Shown piece by piece: positions 7,608 through 18,600 of a stretch of DNA of 34,538 nucleotides. Position numbers and translations under genes: made by a program. Numbering within the stretch: position 1 is the first letter of the stretch; each line of letters begins with the position of its first letter. The stretch is from Bodo saltans. Taxonomy: Eukaryota; Euglenozoa; Kinetoplastea; Eubodonida; Bodonidae. Below the pieces are notes generated by a model, which had not been told where the DNA came from, made no database searches, and saw only the letters and a list, made by a program, of their open reading frames with translations. Where the stretch lies: assembly GCA_001460835.1 (NCBI GenBank), contig CYKH01001786.1, positions 1,325 to 35,862 on the forward strand, given 5' to 3'.

Positions 7608-10600
7608 ATGAGCACCCTGGAGACCGGCAGCTCTCCTCGGGTAGTACCCTCGTCACCAAAGCAGCCAGCAACAGCAGCAGCGTCGGCTGCTTCAACGCCG
7701 TCCCAACTAGTCCCGAAGCGCCCACCGAGCGGAGGTCACACAAAGCGCCCTAACGTCTCCGTGGCAGGGCTGGCAGCTGTGACGCAACAAAGGTCAACAA
7801 CAGTGGCATCATCAGCGTCTTCGCCATCCGTACCAGCATCATCGCGCCCTACTAGTGCGTCGGCTGCAACGGCGTTGAACGCACGTCGGTTCATCGCTGT
7901 ACCTTCGCTCCCTTCACCTTCCACGACACCAAAACCGAATCTCACGGGCAGCAGGCCCGTTAGCGCAGCATCACCCAGACCAACAGGCGGTGAGGCATCA
8001 TCGGCCACAAAAGAAGATCATGGCATGATGAGCGAGCCGTTTCTTCGTCTTTTCCAAGATGAGGCCCTAGAGATGGCGGAGGTCGTGCTGGCTGCTCCTC
8101 CACCAGGAAGTTCCCCCACAACGCAGTCGATCGCTGCGACTCCACAATTCAAGACGCACAAAGAAGAAAATGGAGGTATCGGCGGACGACGTTCGGTATC
8201 ATCGGAAAACAACAACAACACGATCGACGAGCTTCGTGCAAGCGGAAGTATCACCAGACGGGGGTCATCAGGCGACTATTCACAGCAGCAGCCTCCTCCT
8301 GCGTTGCTGCGCTCGTCGTCCAGCTCTAATGCACTCGGTGCGTCTCCTACAAGTCCTGTGGCAGCTGCTGCAGTGGACCTGAAAGAGCGCACATCACCGC
8401 CCCTCATTCTCTCCGGTGCGTCCACTAACATTTCGCTCGTATTTCAGAGCATCATGAACAAGTTATCCGAGGAGGCCGATACGTTCAGCAGCTTCGCAAA
8501 TGCCTGCGAGACGGCGATGACTCGTGCTGAGGTTGCATGTGAGGGCATCGAGTACCCTCGTCAACTGGAGGCAAGCGTGGCATCCGCGCTCCTACTAAAA
8601 TTGACTCCGCTGTTAGGAAACGTCTATGGGCCGCTGGTACACCGCATTGTTCTCCGGCTGATGCTTGGCACGTTCTCCCACATCCCAGATACGGTGCTGC
8701 ACTCCTCGCCAACGACGCAGCCCACCAACAGCGCGTTGGTGCAACTTGTGCAAGTTCCGTCTTTTGGTACTCGCTCCAAGTCTCTGCGAGTGGAGTTGGA
8801 GAAAACAAAAGAAGCGCTGAAAAGTTCTCGCCACACATTACTCACCAACACGTCGCACTTGTTTGTGATGGCGGAGCGGAATGCGTCCGGTCGTCTTCGC
8901 GTTGTGTTCGACACGTGGCGGTCCCTCGCAAGCCGCCGGAAGAGGTTCGACACCAGCTTTACCGCGCTGAGGTCTCGACAGCAATCTGCAGTAATCAAGC
9001 GGGAATCGTTCCTTCGCTGGTTACATTTTGTTCAAATTCTCAAAAACTCTCGCGGTACAAACGTCGCATCGTCAAACCACGAACGACTGAACTCTCGCGT
9101 GGTGGAACTCCAAGTTCGTTGCTCTCAACGCGACGAACAACTCAACGCTCAACGCGTCGCGAAAGAAAAGTTTGCGGCGCGCTGCGAGCGTCTTGAGGAG
9201 CTGTACAATTACGAGAAGGAAGAGCTGTCCAAGTGCAGGTCGAAGCTTGTGTCGATGGATCAGGAAGTGCAGCGCTTCCGCTCCTTCTCTGTTCAAACAT
9301 TTCAAGTGCTGGATCGTGTGATGAGTTCCATACCGTTGTTCCTTGGTGGAAAAGCGGTGTCGGAGTTGGCGCACAACTCCACAATGATGCGGGACTTGAA
9401 TATTCGCAAGAACGCCGAGCCGATTCGAAATCCGAGCAGCACATCCGCCAGTGTGCCGACACGCCTACGACTCACATCGGAATACACAACGCCGTATCAT
9501 GTACACACAGGAGGAAGCGCGGAGTTGGAGGGGTATGTGGACGACGCCACGACTCTGGTGACACGCTGGGTGACCGTTTCGCGTGATGACGCTCGCCAGT
9601 TTATTGAAACGTGCCGAGCGCAAAAATTCAGCTTGTCGAAGGATGCGTTTGCCGCTTCTCTCGATGAAGATGATCTCTTCCGAGCGCAGCTGGATTCCGA
9701 GCAGGTCACCCTAAAGCCTGTCCGAGATTTTGGACGCGATCTCGCCGACGGTCGAATGTATCAACTCATCTTGTGGCGTATTATGTGCCATCGCTACGGC
9801 AACACAGCATATCTTGACGTACACCAACCCATCGCTCCCTACCCACTCGCAGATAGCGCCGCAGAGCGTATGGAGATTGTGGTGCGCATGTCGAGAGTAT
9901 TGGGCGTCGATGGCGGGCGAAGTGCCGCGGATTGGGCAGCCGTGAAGGGAGGGTCTGTTGAGGCACGCAAACAACATTTCTTGTTCTGCGTTCGTATCAT
10001 GACGATGCAAGCGACTTGCACTCCCCACTTCACGCGACTGTTTTCCACTCGCCAAGGTCACACGGCTAGTGCAATGACCGCGACGCATGTTCAGCAACTT
10101 TTACAATCCATCAATGACAAGTTAGATTTGACAGAGAAGTGGAACGTTGCGGTGCGATGCGTCAATAACTACGCGGCGTTGGTTGCCTCGAACAGCGCTT
10201 CCATTGATATTGGTAGTCACAAGACTCCCACCGTCAACAAAGAATACTGTATCGACAAGCAGGTGATTTTAGAACAAGCCTTGCCTCAGTCGCTTCGATT
10301 TGCAAAAGAAGCTGCGAGTTCAGTGGCGAGTTCCGCAAGCGCTGCCACCGCAGTGCGGCGAAACTTAGGCACGTTCTACGGAAGCAGCGACGCAAACAGA
10401 TTCCAGCGCCAGCTGCAACAGCTAGACGATCCCAACAACAACAACGGGGCCACGAGTGGAGGTGATGAGGACGATGGCAGTGCGGGATCACCGACGAACG
10501 CATCAGCAGTGCCTCAGTACCAGACACAAACGATGCAAGCCGCGACGTTCCTCTGGTCCGAAATGAATCACATCCTCTCTCAGAATGCAACGGAACTTCA

Positions 10601-11642
10601 ACGAGTTGCGTGGCACTACGCTGCGTACTCTGCACCTGATGTGGCAGGCTGCAACTGGGACACTCCTGCGTGGATGCGTTTCACAGAAGATGCTCGGCTC
10701 CACATCGATAGACACGTCTCCAAATATGTCAGCGATGCAGTGTTTCGATCACTCGCTGCGCCTAACCCTCAAACGGTTGCTGCAGCGATTGTCGCGTTAC
10801 AACCGGCGCAGCTTCAGCCTCGATTGTCGAACGCCTCGTTAAGCAGCAACAACTCTGCTGGTGCTGGTAGTCCAAACGCCAGGTCACGACCAGGAAGCGC
10901 CAAAGGACGAGGGTCAGACGCTGGGATGGCCAATAACGTCGGTGTTGGAGGCGGTGGTGACGATGGTGACGTTGCCGGTGGCCACTACTACCTGATGCCC
11001 ATTACCTCGCTCCCCACTGCAATTGCGCGCTTGTTCCTTGCTCGCAGCCTCAGCCCACCCATCCCTTCACAAGGATGGACAGACGTGGACCGCGCCGTGG
11101 AACTATTCCGCTTGTTCGTGCAGCAGGTCATTTTAGCCCCACAGTACGTCCCAAGAAGTTTGATCGACGACTTTGTCGCAACGTTCCAATTATCAGGCGT
11201 TCAAGACCTGATGAAACTTCACCGAGAGCCACTGAGGAAATTGTTCAACGACTTGTCATCGCGGGATACCACCACGCAGCTTTCACGCATTCGTCTTGAT
11301 GCTTTCATTCAGTTCGCGACAAGGGAGGTGAAACTCATGCCTGTGGTAGAGGTTGCGGAAGTGCTCCGTTTATACCAAACGTGCCGCATTGGCGCATCGC
11401 TTGTAGGTCCGTTGAGCCGAGGATCCGCTATGGTCGTCCCCGGGCTAGACCTCAACGGCTTCGTCATGGCGTTGATGCTGCTGAGCCGCATCCGTTTTGG
11501 TTTCCCGATGCTCCATATTGGAAATGCGTTGCAGCAGCTGTTGACCACTGTGGTGTTCCCAGCGGTTCAATTTAGAATGAAGCTGAAGTGGGGAACGCAG
11601 GTGACGCCCGCTGATGCCAGCCTCGCGAGCTCTCCAAAATAA
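7608..11642 (+). CDS. Large probable cytoskeletal protein with coiled coil and calponin-homology-like region
   Basis: A 1344-residue protein with no firm family assignment. Residues 1-270 are disordered and rich in Ser, Ala and Pro. A helical region follows, then basic Trp-containing helices (FDTWRSLASRRKRF, FLRWLHFVQ, about 430-480) in the style of SFI1-type repeats. A coiled coil occupies about 488-560. At about 690-805, FGRDLADGRMYQLILWRI and the downstream helices ending FLFCVRIM resemble a divergent calponin-homology domain, which binds microtubules or actin. A second low-complexity part (about 920-970 and 1075-1120, Asn/Ser/Gly-rich) precedes a helical C-terminus (about 1160-1335) with two segments that look like degenerate EF-hand pairs (LDAFIQFATREV, LDLNGFVMALMLL). 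No membrane segment is seen. A flagellar or cytoskeletal role is an inference from this domain mix. The start at 7608 is the first ATG of the frame and follows a T-rich tract. Confidence 0.55.
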   Translation: MSTLETGSSPRVVPSSPKQPATAAASAASTPSQLVPKRPPSGGHTKRPNVSVAGLAAVTQQRSTTVASSASSPSVPASSRPTSASAATALNARRFIAVPSLPSPSTTPKPNLTGSRPVSAASPRPTGGEASSATKEDHGMMSEPFLRLFQDEALEMAEVVLAAPPPGSSPTTQSIAATPQFKTHKEENGGIGGRRSVSSENNNNTIDELRASGSITRRGSSGDYSQQQPPPALLRSSSSSNALGASPTSPVAAAAVDLKERTSPPLILSGASTNISLVFQSIMNKLSEEADTFSSFANACETAMTRAEVACEGIEYPRQLEASVASALLLKLTPLLGNVYGPLVHRIVLRLMLGTFSHIPDTVLHSSPTTQPTNSALVQLVQVPSFGTRSKSLRVELEKTKEALKSSRHTLLTNTSHLFVMAERNASGRLRVVFDTWRSLASRRKRFDTSFTALRSRQQSAVIKRESFLRWLHFVQILKNSRGTNVASSNHERLNSRVVELQVRCSQRDEQLNAQRVAKEKFAARCERLEELYNYEKEELSKCRSKLVSMDQEVQRFRSFSVQTFQVLDRVMSSIPLFLGGKAVSELAHNSTMMRDLNIRKNAEPIRNPSSTSASVPTRLRLTSEYTTPYHVHTGGSAELEGYVDDATTLVTRWVTVSRDDARQFIETCRAQKFSLSKDAFAASLDEDDLFRAQLDSEQVTLKPVRDFGRDLADGRMYQLILWRIMCHRYGNTAYLDVHQPIAPYPLADSAAERMEIVVRMSRVLGVDGGRSAADWAAVKGGSVEARKQHFLFCVRIMTMQATCTPHFTRLFSTRQGHTASAMTATHVQQLLQSINDKLDLTEKWNVAVRCVNNYAALVASNSASIDIGSHKTPTVNKEYCIDKQVILEQALPQSLRFAKEAASSVASSASAATAVRRNLGTFYGSSDANRFQRQLQQLDDPNNNNGATSGGDEDDGSAGSPTNASAVPQYQTQTMQAATFLWSEMNHILSQNATELQRVAWHYAAYSAPDVAGCNWDTPAWMRFTEDARLHIDRHVSKYVSDAVFRSLAAPNPQTVAAAIVALQPAQLQPRLSNASLSSNNSAGAGSPNARSRPGSAKGRGSDAGMANNVGVGGGGDDGDVAGGHYYLMPITSLPTAIARLFLARSLSPPIPSQGWTDVDRAVELFRLFVQQVILAPQYVPRSLIDDFVATFQLSGVQDLMKLHREPLRKLFNDLSSRDTTTQLSRIRLDAFIQFATREVKLMPVVEVAEVLRLYQTCRIGASLVGPLSRGSAMVVPGLDLNGFVMALMLLSRIRFGFPMLHIGNALQQLLTTVVFPAVQFRMKLKWGTQVTPADASLASSPK

Positions 11643-11960
11643 GAAAAGCCACACACTGCTGTGGCAACAACAAAAAGTGTTCAGAATCACAAACCAAAGT
11701 TAGATGGGAGTGGAAATCGTCGTTACTGGCGACAGCAATTCGGTGTACAGAACTTCTTTTTTTGTATTCTCAACACACGCACAAAATGTGAAACTGTGCT
11801 GCCACAGTGAAGTAACATCTCGATATCCAATTTCTTGTTTCGTTTTTCGGCGGTCCAAGTGCAGTGCGGACGCGAGGGACGAATAATAACCGCATAGAAA
11901 GAAGTTGTTAGAAAACAAAAAAAAAACAAAAAACAACAGACTACAAACAAAACGAAAGCA
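11643..11960. other. Spacer with candidate trans-splice signal
   Basis: The spacer is AT-rich. A T/C-rich stretch (11831-11848) is followed by AG at 11858-11859 and again at 11863-11864, about 100 bases before the PIG-A ATG. The last 60 bases are A-rich, like many kinetoplastid 5' UTRs. No gene is seen. Confidence 0.4.
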
Positions 11961-13319
11961 ATGGGAGTCCACAGGGTCGCTCTGGTCTCCGATTTTTTCT
12001 ACCCTGGATTCGGTGGGGTGGAAATTCATATGTACAATATTGCACAGTGCCTCATGCGACGAGGCCACAAAGTGATCATTATCACTCGTGCATACGGCGA
12101 TCGAAACGGCGTTCGTTACGTCACCGGTGGGCTTAAAGTGTACTACCTTCCATTTGTCGGTGTCCGCCTTCCTCCTGGCACGGTGACGCTGCCCACCATC
12201 TTCGGATGTTTTCCCATTTTGCGAAGTATTTTTATTCGTGAAGGGATCACTATTGTACACGGACATCAAACCACCTCGAACTTATGCCACGAAGCGATGT
12301 TCCATGGCGGCGTGATGGGGTTGAAGTGCATTTTCACCGACCACAGTCTTTTCGGATTTGCAGACGGCGCATCGATTCACATCAACAAAGTGCTTCTCTG
12401 GTCCCTTCGTTGCGTGGATCAAGTGATTTGCGTGAGCAACACCTCCCGGGAGAACACCGTGTTACGCGCTCAAATCCCTCCGAGCCGCGTGAGCGTCATT
12501 CCGAACGCCACCGACACGTTGGCCTTCACCCCTCCGGATGACATGAAATATCGATCATGGAGCGCGAGGACTGACCGTGAGGGGATCACCATTGTTGCTA
12601 TCACTCGGCTGGTGTATCGGAAAGGCTCGGATTTGTTTGTCGATGTCATTCCTGAGATCTGCAAGCGTCATCCTAACGTAAGGTGGGTAATTGGTGGAGA
12701 CGGGCCGCGGAAAACACAGCTCGACCAGATGGTGGAAAAGCACGGTCTGTTTGACCGTGTCAAGATGCTCGGTGCGCTGAAGCATAGTGAGGTGAAGGGC
12801 GTTCTGAATCAAGGACAAATTTTCTTGAATTGTAGTTTGACAGAGGCGTTTTGCATCGCGCTGATTGAAGCGTCGTCGTGCGGATTGCTGGGCGTTTCTA
12901 CCAGAGTTGGTGGCGTCCCAGAGGTCTTGCCATCAAGCATGCTAGTGTTGGCAGAGCCGGAGCCGACGTCGATTATCGTTGCACTGGAGGAGGCGATTGC
13001 AAAAGCTCCGTACATGTCCCCGTGGGAGATTCACGACAATGTGCGACGGTTTTATAGCTGGGATTGGGTGGCAGAGCGAACGGAGCGGGTGTACGATCGC
13101 GTACTCCACAGTGAGCCGCCTGCGCTGTGCGAGAAGCTGGTGGAGTTCACGTCTGTTGGCCGTGTGTACGGGTGTATCTGCATGATGTTGTATGCACTGG
13201 ACTGGCTGTTCCTCCAGTTCTTAGAGTGGTGGATGCCTGCTTCGAGTGTAGACGTCGCCCCGGACTTCCCTGTAGCGGCGTTTCATCGTCACAGAGACAA
13301 GCTTGACAAAGATCTCTGA
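11961..13319 (+). CDS. PIGA: PIG-A: GlcNAc transferase catalytic subunit, first step of GPI-anchor synthesis
   Basis: A 452-residue GT4-family enzyme, close to the roughly 450-485 residues of PIG-A/GPI3 in other eukaryotes. It transfers GlcNAc from UDP-GlcNAc to phosphatidylinositol on the cytoplasmic face of the ER. The N-terminus RVALVSDFFYPGFGGVE with the following HGHQTTS and TDHSLFGF blocks is diagnostic of PIG-A. VIPNATDTLAF and ITRLVYRKGSDL are the usual acceptor-side and hinge motifs. The nucleotide-sugar EX7E motif is E295-AFCIALI-E303. A hydrophobic segment at about 401-424 (YGCICMMLYALDWLFLQFL) corresponds to the C-terminal membrane anchor of the family. No truncation or missing key residue is apparent. 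Kinetoplastids anchor many surface proteins by GPI, so the gene fits the proposed host. The start at 11961 leaves the N-terminal strand complete with no extra leader. Confidence 0.93.
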   Translation: MGVHRVALVSDFFYPGFGGVEIHMYNIAQCLMRRGHKVIIITRAYGDRNGVRYVTGGLKVYYLPFVGVRLPPGTVTLPTIFGCFPILRSIFIREGITIVHGHQTTSNLCHEAMFHGGVMGLKCIFTDHSLFGFADGASIHINKVLLWSLRCVDQVICVSNTSRENTVLRAQIPPSRVSVIPNATDTLAFTPPDDMKYRSWSARTDREGITIVAITRLVYRKGSDLFVDVIPEICKRHPNVRWVIGGDGPRKTQLDQMVEKHGLFDRVKMLGALKHSEVKGVLNQGQIFLNCSLTEAFCIALIEASSCGLLGVSTRVGGVPEVLPSSMLVLAEPEPTSIIVALEEAIAKAPYMSPWEIHDNVRRFYSWDWVAERTERVYDRVLHSEPPALCEKLVEFTSVGRVYGCICMMLYALDWLFLQFLEWWMPASSVDVAPDFPVAAFHRHRDKLDKDL

Positions 13320-13411
13320 GAGAAGGGGTGGTGCTTTTTATGCTATGCATATGCAAAAAAGTTTTGTTCTCCCAACGAAAATGAGAGTTCTTGAAACCAC
13401 ATTATCAATTC

Positions 13412-13452
13412 ACTTATTCCGCCTCCCTTTCACTCTCGTATCAAACATACAC
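13412..13452 (+). promoter_or_regulatory. Candidate polypyrimidine tract and splice acceptor for the M20 peptidase
   Basis: A C/T-rich stretch (13412-13439) is followed by the AG of ACACAG at about 13450-13452, 35 bases before ATG 13486. An acceptor here would exclude the upstream in-frame ATG at 13303 from the mRNA. Confidence 0.45.
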
Positions 13453-13485
13453 AGCTCTTTTTCACATAAATTCCAAAAAAAAAAG

Positions 13486-14907
13486 ATGTCCATTGACTGG
13501 AACTCTGTTCGTACTCACATTGATGGGGAATGGGATGAAACCATCATCCCCACTCTCAGTGACTACATCAAGATTCCCAACCAGAGTCCCCACTACGATT
13601 CTGAGTGGGCAACGAACGGCCTGATCGAGGACGCGTTCAAGGTGCTCATTGACTGGCTCAAGAAGCAGCCGGTGAAGGGCATGACGTTCGAGCTGCTCGA
13701 GGAGCCCGGTCGCACCCCCTTCCTCTTCATCGAGATTGAAGGCTCCACCGCGACCGCCAACACGCTGTTTATGTATGGCCATATGGACAAGCAGCCCCCG
13801 CTGTACCCCTGGTCCGAGGGTCTCGACCCCTACACCCCCGTGTACCGTGACGGTAAGCTGTACGGCCGCGGTGGTGCTGATGACGGCTATGCGATCTGCG
13901 CCGCCATCACCTCCATCGTCGCTCTGCAGAAGCACAACATCCCCCACGCCCGCACGGTGGTCACCATCGAGGCCTGCGAGGAGTCCGGCAGCTTCGACCT
14001 CCCTCACTACATCAACAAGTGCAAGGGACGTATCGGTGATGTCGACCTCGTCGTCTGCCTTGACAGCGGGTCCATGAATTACGATCAGCTCTGGCTGACG
14101 GGCTCCCTTCGTGGTGTTGCGGGTGGTGTCCTCACCGTTCAGGTGCTCGACGAGAGCATGCACAGCGGTATCGCCGGTGGTGTTGTGCCCGATGCGTTCC
14201 GTATCATTCGCCACCTTCTTGACCGTATTGAGGACTCCGCCACTGGCGAGTTCAAGGTTGCGGAGGCGTTCATTCCGATCCCCGATGAAATCCCCAAGAC
14301 CATGGCTGCCTTCCACGAGCTCGACTTCGTTGGCACCTTTGCCCTCTCCAAGGGCGTCAAGCCCGCCCCTGGCGATAACGTCACCCTGGCCCTGAACAAC
14401 TTCTGGCGTCCCTGCCTCACCGTCGTGGGTGCTGACCTCCCCCACCCCACTAAGGCTGGAAATGTGATTGCTGCTAAGAAGTCCGTGAAGCTCTCCATCC
14501 GCACGCCCCCTGGTATCGACGCCAAGGAAGTTAGCATCGTCGTTGGCCGCATCCTCGAGGCGGATCCCCCACAGGGTGCCAAGGTCACGTACGAGGCCGA
14601 GGCTGCCGCAAGCGGCTGGTCTGCCCCCATCCTCCAGGACTGGCTGCGCACCGCTGTCAACGAGGGCAGCGAGTTCTACTTCAACAAGCCCTTCGCCCTC
14701 ACAGGCCTGGGTGGCAGCATTCCTTTCATGGGCATGCTCGGTGAGATGTACCCCAAGGCTCAGTTTGTCGTTACTGGTGTCCTCGGTCCCCAGAGTAATG
14801 CTCACGGACCGAACGAGTTCCTGCACGTGCCTTTCGGTAAGGGCGTCACGAACTGCGTTGCTCGCATCGTCGCTGCCCACTACGTGAACCAGCTGTCCCA
14901 GCAGTAA
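13486..14907 (+). CDS. M20-family zinc metallopeptidase (carnosinase/non-specific dipeptidase-like)
   Basis: A 473-residue protein, the usual length for cytosolic non-specific dipeptidases of family M20. Metal and catalytic residues are in place: YGHMDKQP (H99, catalytic D101), GRGGADDG (bridging D132), EACEESGS (general base E165 with metal ligand E166), VVCLDSG (D193) and SNAHGPNE (H440). Such enzymes hydrolyse dipeptides or release C-terminal residues using two Zn or Mn ions in the cytosol; related kinetoplastid proteins are, as I recall, annotated as glutamate-type carboxypeptidases. The reading frame extends upstream to 13303 and overlaps the end of PIG-A. That extension is low-complexity, and 13486 starts the conserved domain directly after an A-run and downstream of a pyrimidine tract. 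Codons here end overwhelmingly in C or G, unlike all neighbours, which suggests strong expression. The bias also creates a 585-codon open frame on the other strand that is only a shadow. Confidence 0.9.
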   Translation: MSIDWNSVRTHIDGEWDETIIPTLSDYIKIPNQSPHYDSEWATNGLIEDAFKVLIDWLKKQPVKGMTFELLEEPGRTPFLFIEIEGSTATANTLFMYGHMDKQPPLYPWSEGLDPYTPVYRDGKLYGRGGADDGYAICAAITSIVALQKHNIPHARTVVTIEACEESGSFDLPHYINKCKGRIGDVDLVVCLDSGSMNYDQLWLTGSLRGVAGGVLTVQVLDESMHSGIAGGVVPDAFRIIRHLLDRIEDSATGEFKVAEAFIPIPDEIPKTMAAFHELDFVGTFALSKGVKPAPGDNVTLALNNFWRPCLTVVGADLPHPTKAGNVIAAKKSVKLSIRTPPGIDAKEVSIVVGRILEADPPQGAKVTYEAEAAASGWSAPILQDWLRTAVNEGSEFYFNKPFALTGLGGSIPFMGMLGEMYPKAQFVVTGVLGPQSNAHGPNEFLHVPFGKGVTNCVARIVAAHYVNQLSQQ

Positions 14908-15660
14908 GGGCGGTGGAGGGTTATCACGGATGGGTGAAAGAACGGTGTCAAGAACGGGGAATAAAAAACCTTCATGCATCGTTTTGTTCACCTCCTCTTT
15001 TTTCTTTTGCACTTTTGCTCCCACTTTGAGGGGGTAAAAACATCGACGCGCGTTTGGAGCAATTCGTTTTGCTGAGGTGAACGGAAAATATTGAACGTAA
15101 CGGCTTTTACTTGACTCTTGCTCGGTCAGTCCTTCCACGTTGCGGGGAAAGTGTGGATGACAAGCAAGAGGTGCGATGAGTAACTCCAAAAAAACACAAA
15201 CTCGCAACGTACTTACCAAATAATCAGCTGATCACAATTCAGTGAACTATCATTTTAGCCACTTTTTCCCCCCTTTTTTGACAAACATTCAGAGCCACGC
15301 GTAGCAAAAAGGGAGAAATAGGTTAAAAGAAAAAGCGACTCATTACTTTGATGCCACACACGGACATCGAACACCATAGCCCACCACCATACCCGAAGAA
15401 TTCTCGCGCCACACCACTGGACGCAGGAGAATCGACGAAGATATAACGACGAGAAGTACTTATAAAAAAGAAACAAAACAAGGAGTAAGTAGACCTCCTT
15501 CCGAAAGAAATAGCAAGCACACGTCCTTTTCCTTGCGGCATTGCTTGCACCGGTTGTGTTGAGATACACAACATCACTCGTACAAAAGTGACCCCCAAGA
15601 AACTACTACAACGTCCAACACTATTGCTTGACGCAACGCTCATTAGTTGCTTTCTTTAAA
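14908..15660. other. Spacer; no gene seen
   Basis: About 750 bases of AT-rich sequence with T runs (14992-15008, 15265-15280) and pyrimidine stretches (15493-15502, 15521-15539) that could supply a splice acceptor for the next gene. Only short open frames without motifs occur. Confidence 0.4.
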
Positions 15661-18600
15661 ATGGGAAATTCTTGTACGTCAGAATGCAATCGTCAAAATG
15701 AAGATGATGCTCAGTATTCGCCTCCATCCCGTCGACAGCAAAAACAGCAACTGCAACACGGTGCTATGGAGGAGATGAATGCGACAACATCAGTGCTGCC
15801 GTCTGCAGCCGTGGCCTCCCGAGGAGGCGGCGGCGCGCCCGCAACTGGTAGTGGCGCATCGCTGTCGTTGTCTTCTCCGCTTGCGGACGTGGATCAGTTA
15901 GTGGCTAGACGAAGTGCCAGCACAGCAACCAGCGCTAGTTCCACAAGTGAAACTCGACAACCAACACATCAGCAGCATGCAGACGCCGAAGGCAGCCAAA
16001 GTGCATCGGGAGGACCTGCTGGAAGTGCAGATCCGTCGTCTTCATCTCTTCAAGAAGGACGACGCAGCAGCAGCAGCGGCAAGAAATCCCACCACCGCCA
16101 TCGTCAGCATCGCCGCTTGTCAGGACCTCCAAACGTTCCGATCAGCGGAGTTGTAGGGGCGACGCCACCCGCCGAGCGCGTTTTGAGCGTGAGAGCAGCA
16201 CCACCAGGTGCTTCATTTGACATTTCCTCACCGTCAAATGAGTTATCATTAGGAGCCTCTGGGCGAGGCAGGAGAGGCAGTTGTAGTGACAACGCTGTTC
16301 AAAATCCTCTCAGCCACCGCCCCTCCTCGAGCAGCCAGGAAGACGATGACGCAACAACCACCGCCACAACGGTGACCACCGCAACCACAGCGAGCCCACC
16401 CCCATTGGCGCATTCCCCGCAGTCCACCGTCCCAAGTCCCACTCCTCCTCTTACGATTGAACAGTGGAAAACGCAACAACAACAGCACCAAGTGCAAGAT
16501 AGTCAGAAACAATACGCACCACCGGCGGCATCCCCCTCAACGCCGCTAGCGCCTGCCTATGTGCAGCCTGTTGCACAACTCACACAACAGCAAGCACAGC
16601 AGCAGCAGCAGTCACAACCGCCGAAGAAAAATGATTCTTCGAAGAAAATTCGCCTCACAAATGAGATGGCCGATGCTCCCCATTATCACCGCCGGGTGTT
16701 ACCTCCAACAAATCATCATACCGCAACAACAACAACAACAACAACACCAGCCGTCACTAATAAGGGAGAAGTTAACACGACTGACGAGGCACAACCACCA
16801 GGTGGTGCATCAACGATAACAAATACCGATGAGAGTGTTGCTCAAAAGTCAGTTTCGCCACCACCACTACCGCTACCAGCGAAGGCAACAACGGTGTCTG
16901 CTGTTGAACCACTCGCTCTCCAACAAGTCTCGTCTGCGGTGATGTGGAGCATCGACGACATTCCACCAACACCATCACTACCTTTCGGTTCCTCCGCTGC
17001 ATCCAACAAGATCGGCGGTGTTGCTGGAAGTACTAGTGGAGAGGAAGCGCCGCCACTTGACTTGATTGCAAACTTAGCGTCGTTCCAGAAGCAAAGTATT
17101 GATACACATCCAAGTCTAGAGGAGTTGGTTCATCTGCATGTCACCACCACCACCACCAACATTGTGCGGAAAAGCTCCACCACGTCATCAGGAGGAGACA
17201 ACAGAGGAGGAGGAGGGAAGTTAGGCGGCCAGCCTCCGTCGCACAGTTCCATGAACTCCACTGTGGGCACTCACCAATCGATTCCACTGACACACACAAC
17301 ACAAAATTCCACATCGAATTACCTCGGAAGTTCAACAGGTGGTGGTGGTGGTGGACTGCCGCCCAGGTCTCCATCAGGTTCCATCACAGCTGCGTCGCGT
17401 CAAAACAGCAACGGTATTGTTGTTCCCATGCTGGTTCACCAACTGAACACGAGCGAAAGCAGCACGAGTAGCCCACAACAAAGCTTGCGCGCTGAAATTT
17501 CGAACTCGCCGCAGTTATTTTCACCAACTATCTCGCAGCAGCAGCAGCAACAACAACCTCATCAACATGACTTACTGCCGCATGGAACGCCAGCGACGAC
17601 AGCGTCGACAACAATGGCGTTGGCGCTAGCTACCTCCATCACCGCCAACTCAACTCCCGGCGGCGGAGTCGTCAACGGCTCGATGAGCCTCGCCTCATCC
17701 GTGTCGGGCGTGCTACCAATGGGAGGTATTGCTGGTGCAGCGTCCTCATCAAACAACTTCTCTCCCCTTCACCACCATCATCACACCGCCAACGGTGGTG
17801 ACATGGCGCGGATCCTTTCGACTTCGCAAGGAAGTGAAATCAGCGTTGATGCTTCACATAGTGGTGGCACGGCCAACGGACCTCCACTTTTATCGTCGTC
17901 TCTCCAAGCCCCGAATATTCAAGCAGGCGGCGGCGCTTCCTCCCTCATGGACTCTGCGTCTGTGACGAGACGACGCGCTAGCAGCAACAATAACTCTCAA
18001 TCGCGTGCATCGCCGTCTGTGCAGATGTTGCCTGAGGTCGTTGATCACGCCATGCCCTCAAGGCGCAACTCCACCACCACGACACTGAACAGCAGCAGAA
18101 ACAACAACGCCGGCCACCACCACAGAACATCATCTCCGCCAATCGCTCGAGCTGGAGGAGGAGGAGGAAATAGCACCAGTAGCACTTCTGGCACTGGATC
18201 ATCATCTGCGTCGTCATCCGGCCGAGTGTCGTCACCATCGTACACACAGGCAGAGAATCACGCTGCGATGCTTATCAACAGGAAATACCAACGCGAAGGA
18301 GAGCAGCAGCAACGGCGGGCACAGCAACGGAGTCAAAGTCAACAACAACAACAACAACAACAACAACAGCAGCAACTGCCACGGCACGAATCCTCCTCAC
18401 ATGGAAGTGGCAGCGGCAGCGGTGGCAACATGTCGCGACTCCCAGCAGGTCTGGCTGGTGCAACGCAGCCCAACATGTCAGGCCTCTTCATCCGCAATGG
18501 TGGTGTCGGAGGAGGAGGAAGCACTTCGACGGGAGGTAGTCACAGCAGCCGAACTGTTGGTGGCGGTCTTCTTCTGGGGAGCACCATTGGGGGAAGCACC

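Noticed and set aside
13303-13485. Upstream in-frame start for the M20 peptidase
   Set aside because: It overlaps the PIG-A stop region, encodes low-complexity sequence and crosses a pyrimidine tract with a likely splice acceptor; the family domain starts at 13486.
13462-15219. 585-codon open frame on the minus strand
   Set aside because: It lies opposite the M20 peptidase and results from that gene's C/G-ending codons; the + strand carries the complete catalytic motif set.
15628-15660. Upstream in-frame start for the acylated disordered protein
   Set aside because: It would add 11 residues and destroy the MGNSCTSEC acylation signal; 15661 is the better start.
16723-16748. Short-period repeats (ACA, CAA and similar) considered as a CRISPR-like or other array
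   Set aside because: Simple microsatellites inside coding sequence; no repeat-spacer structure.
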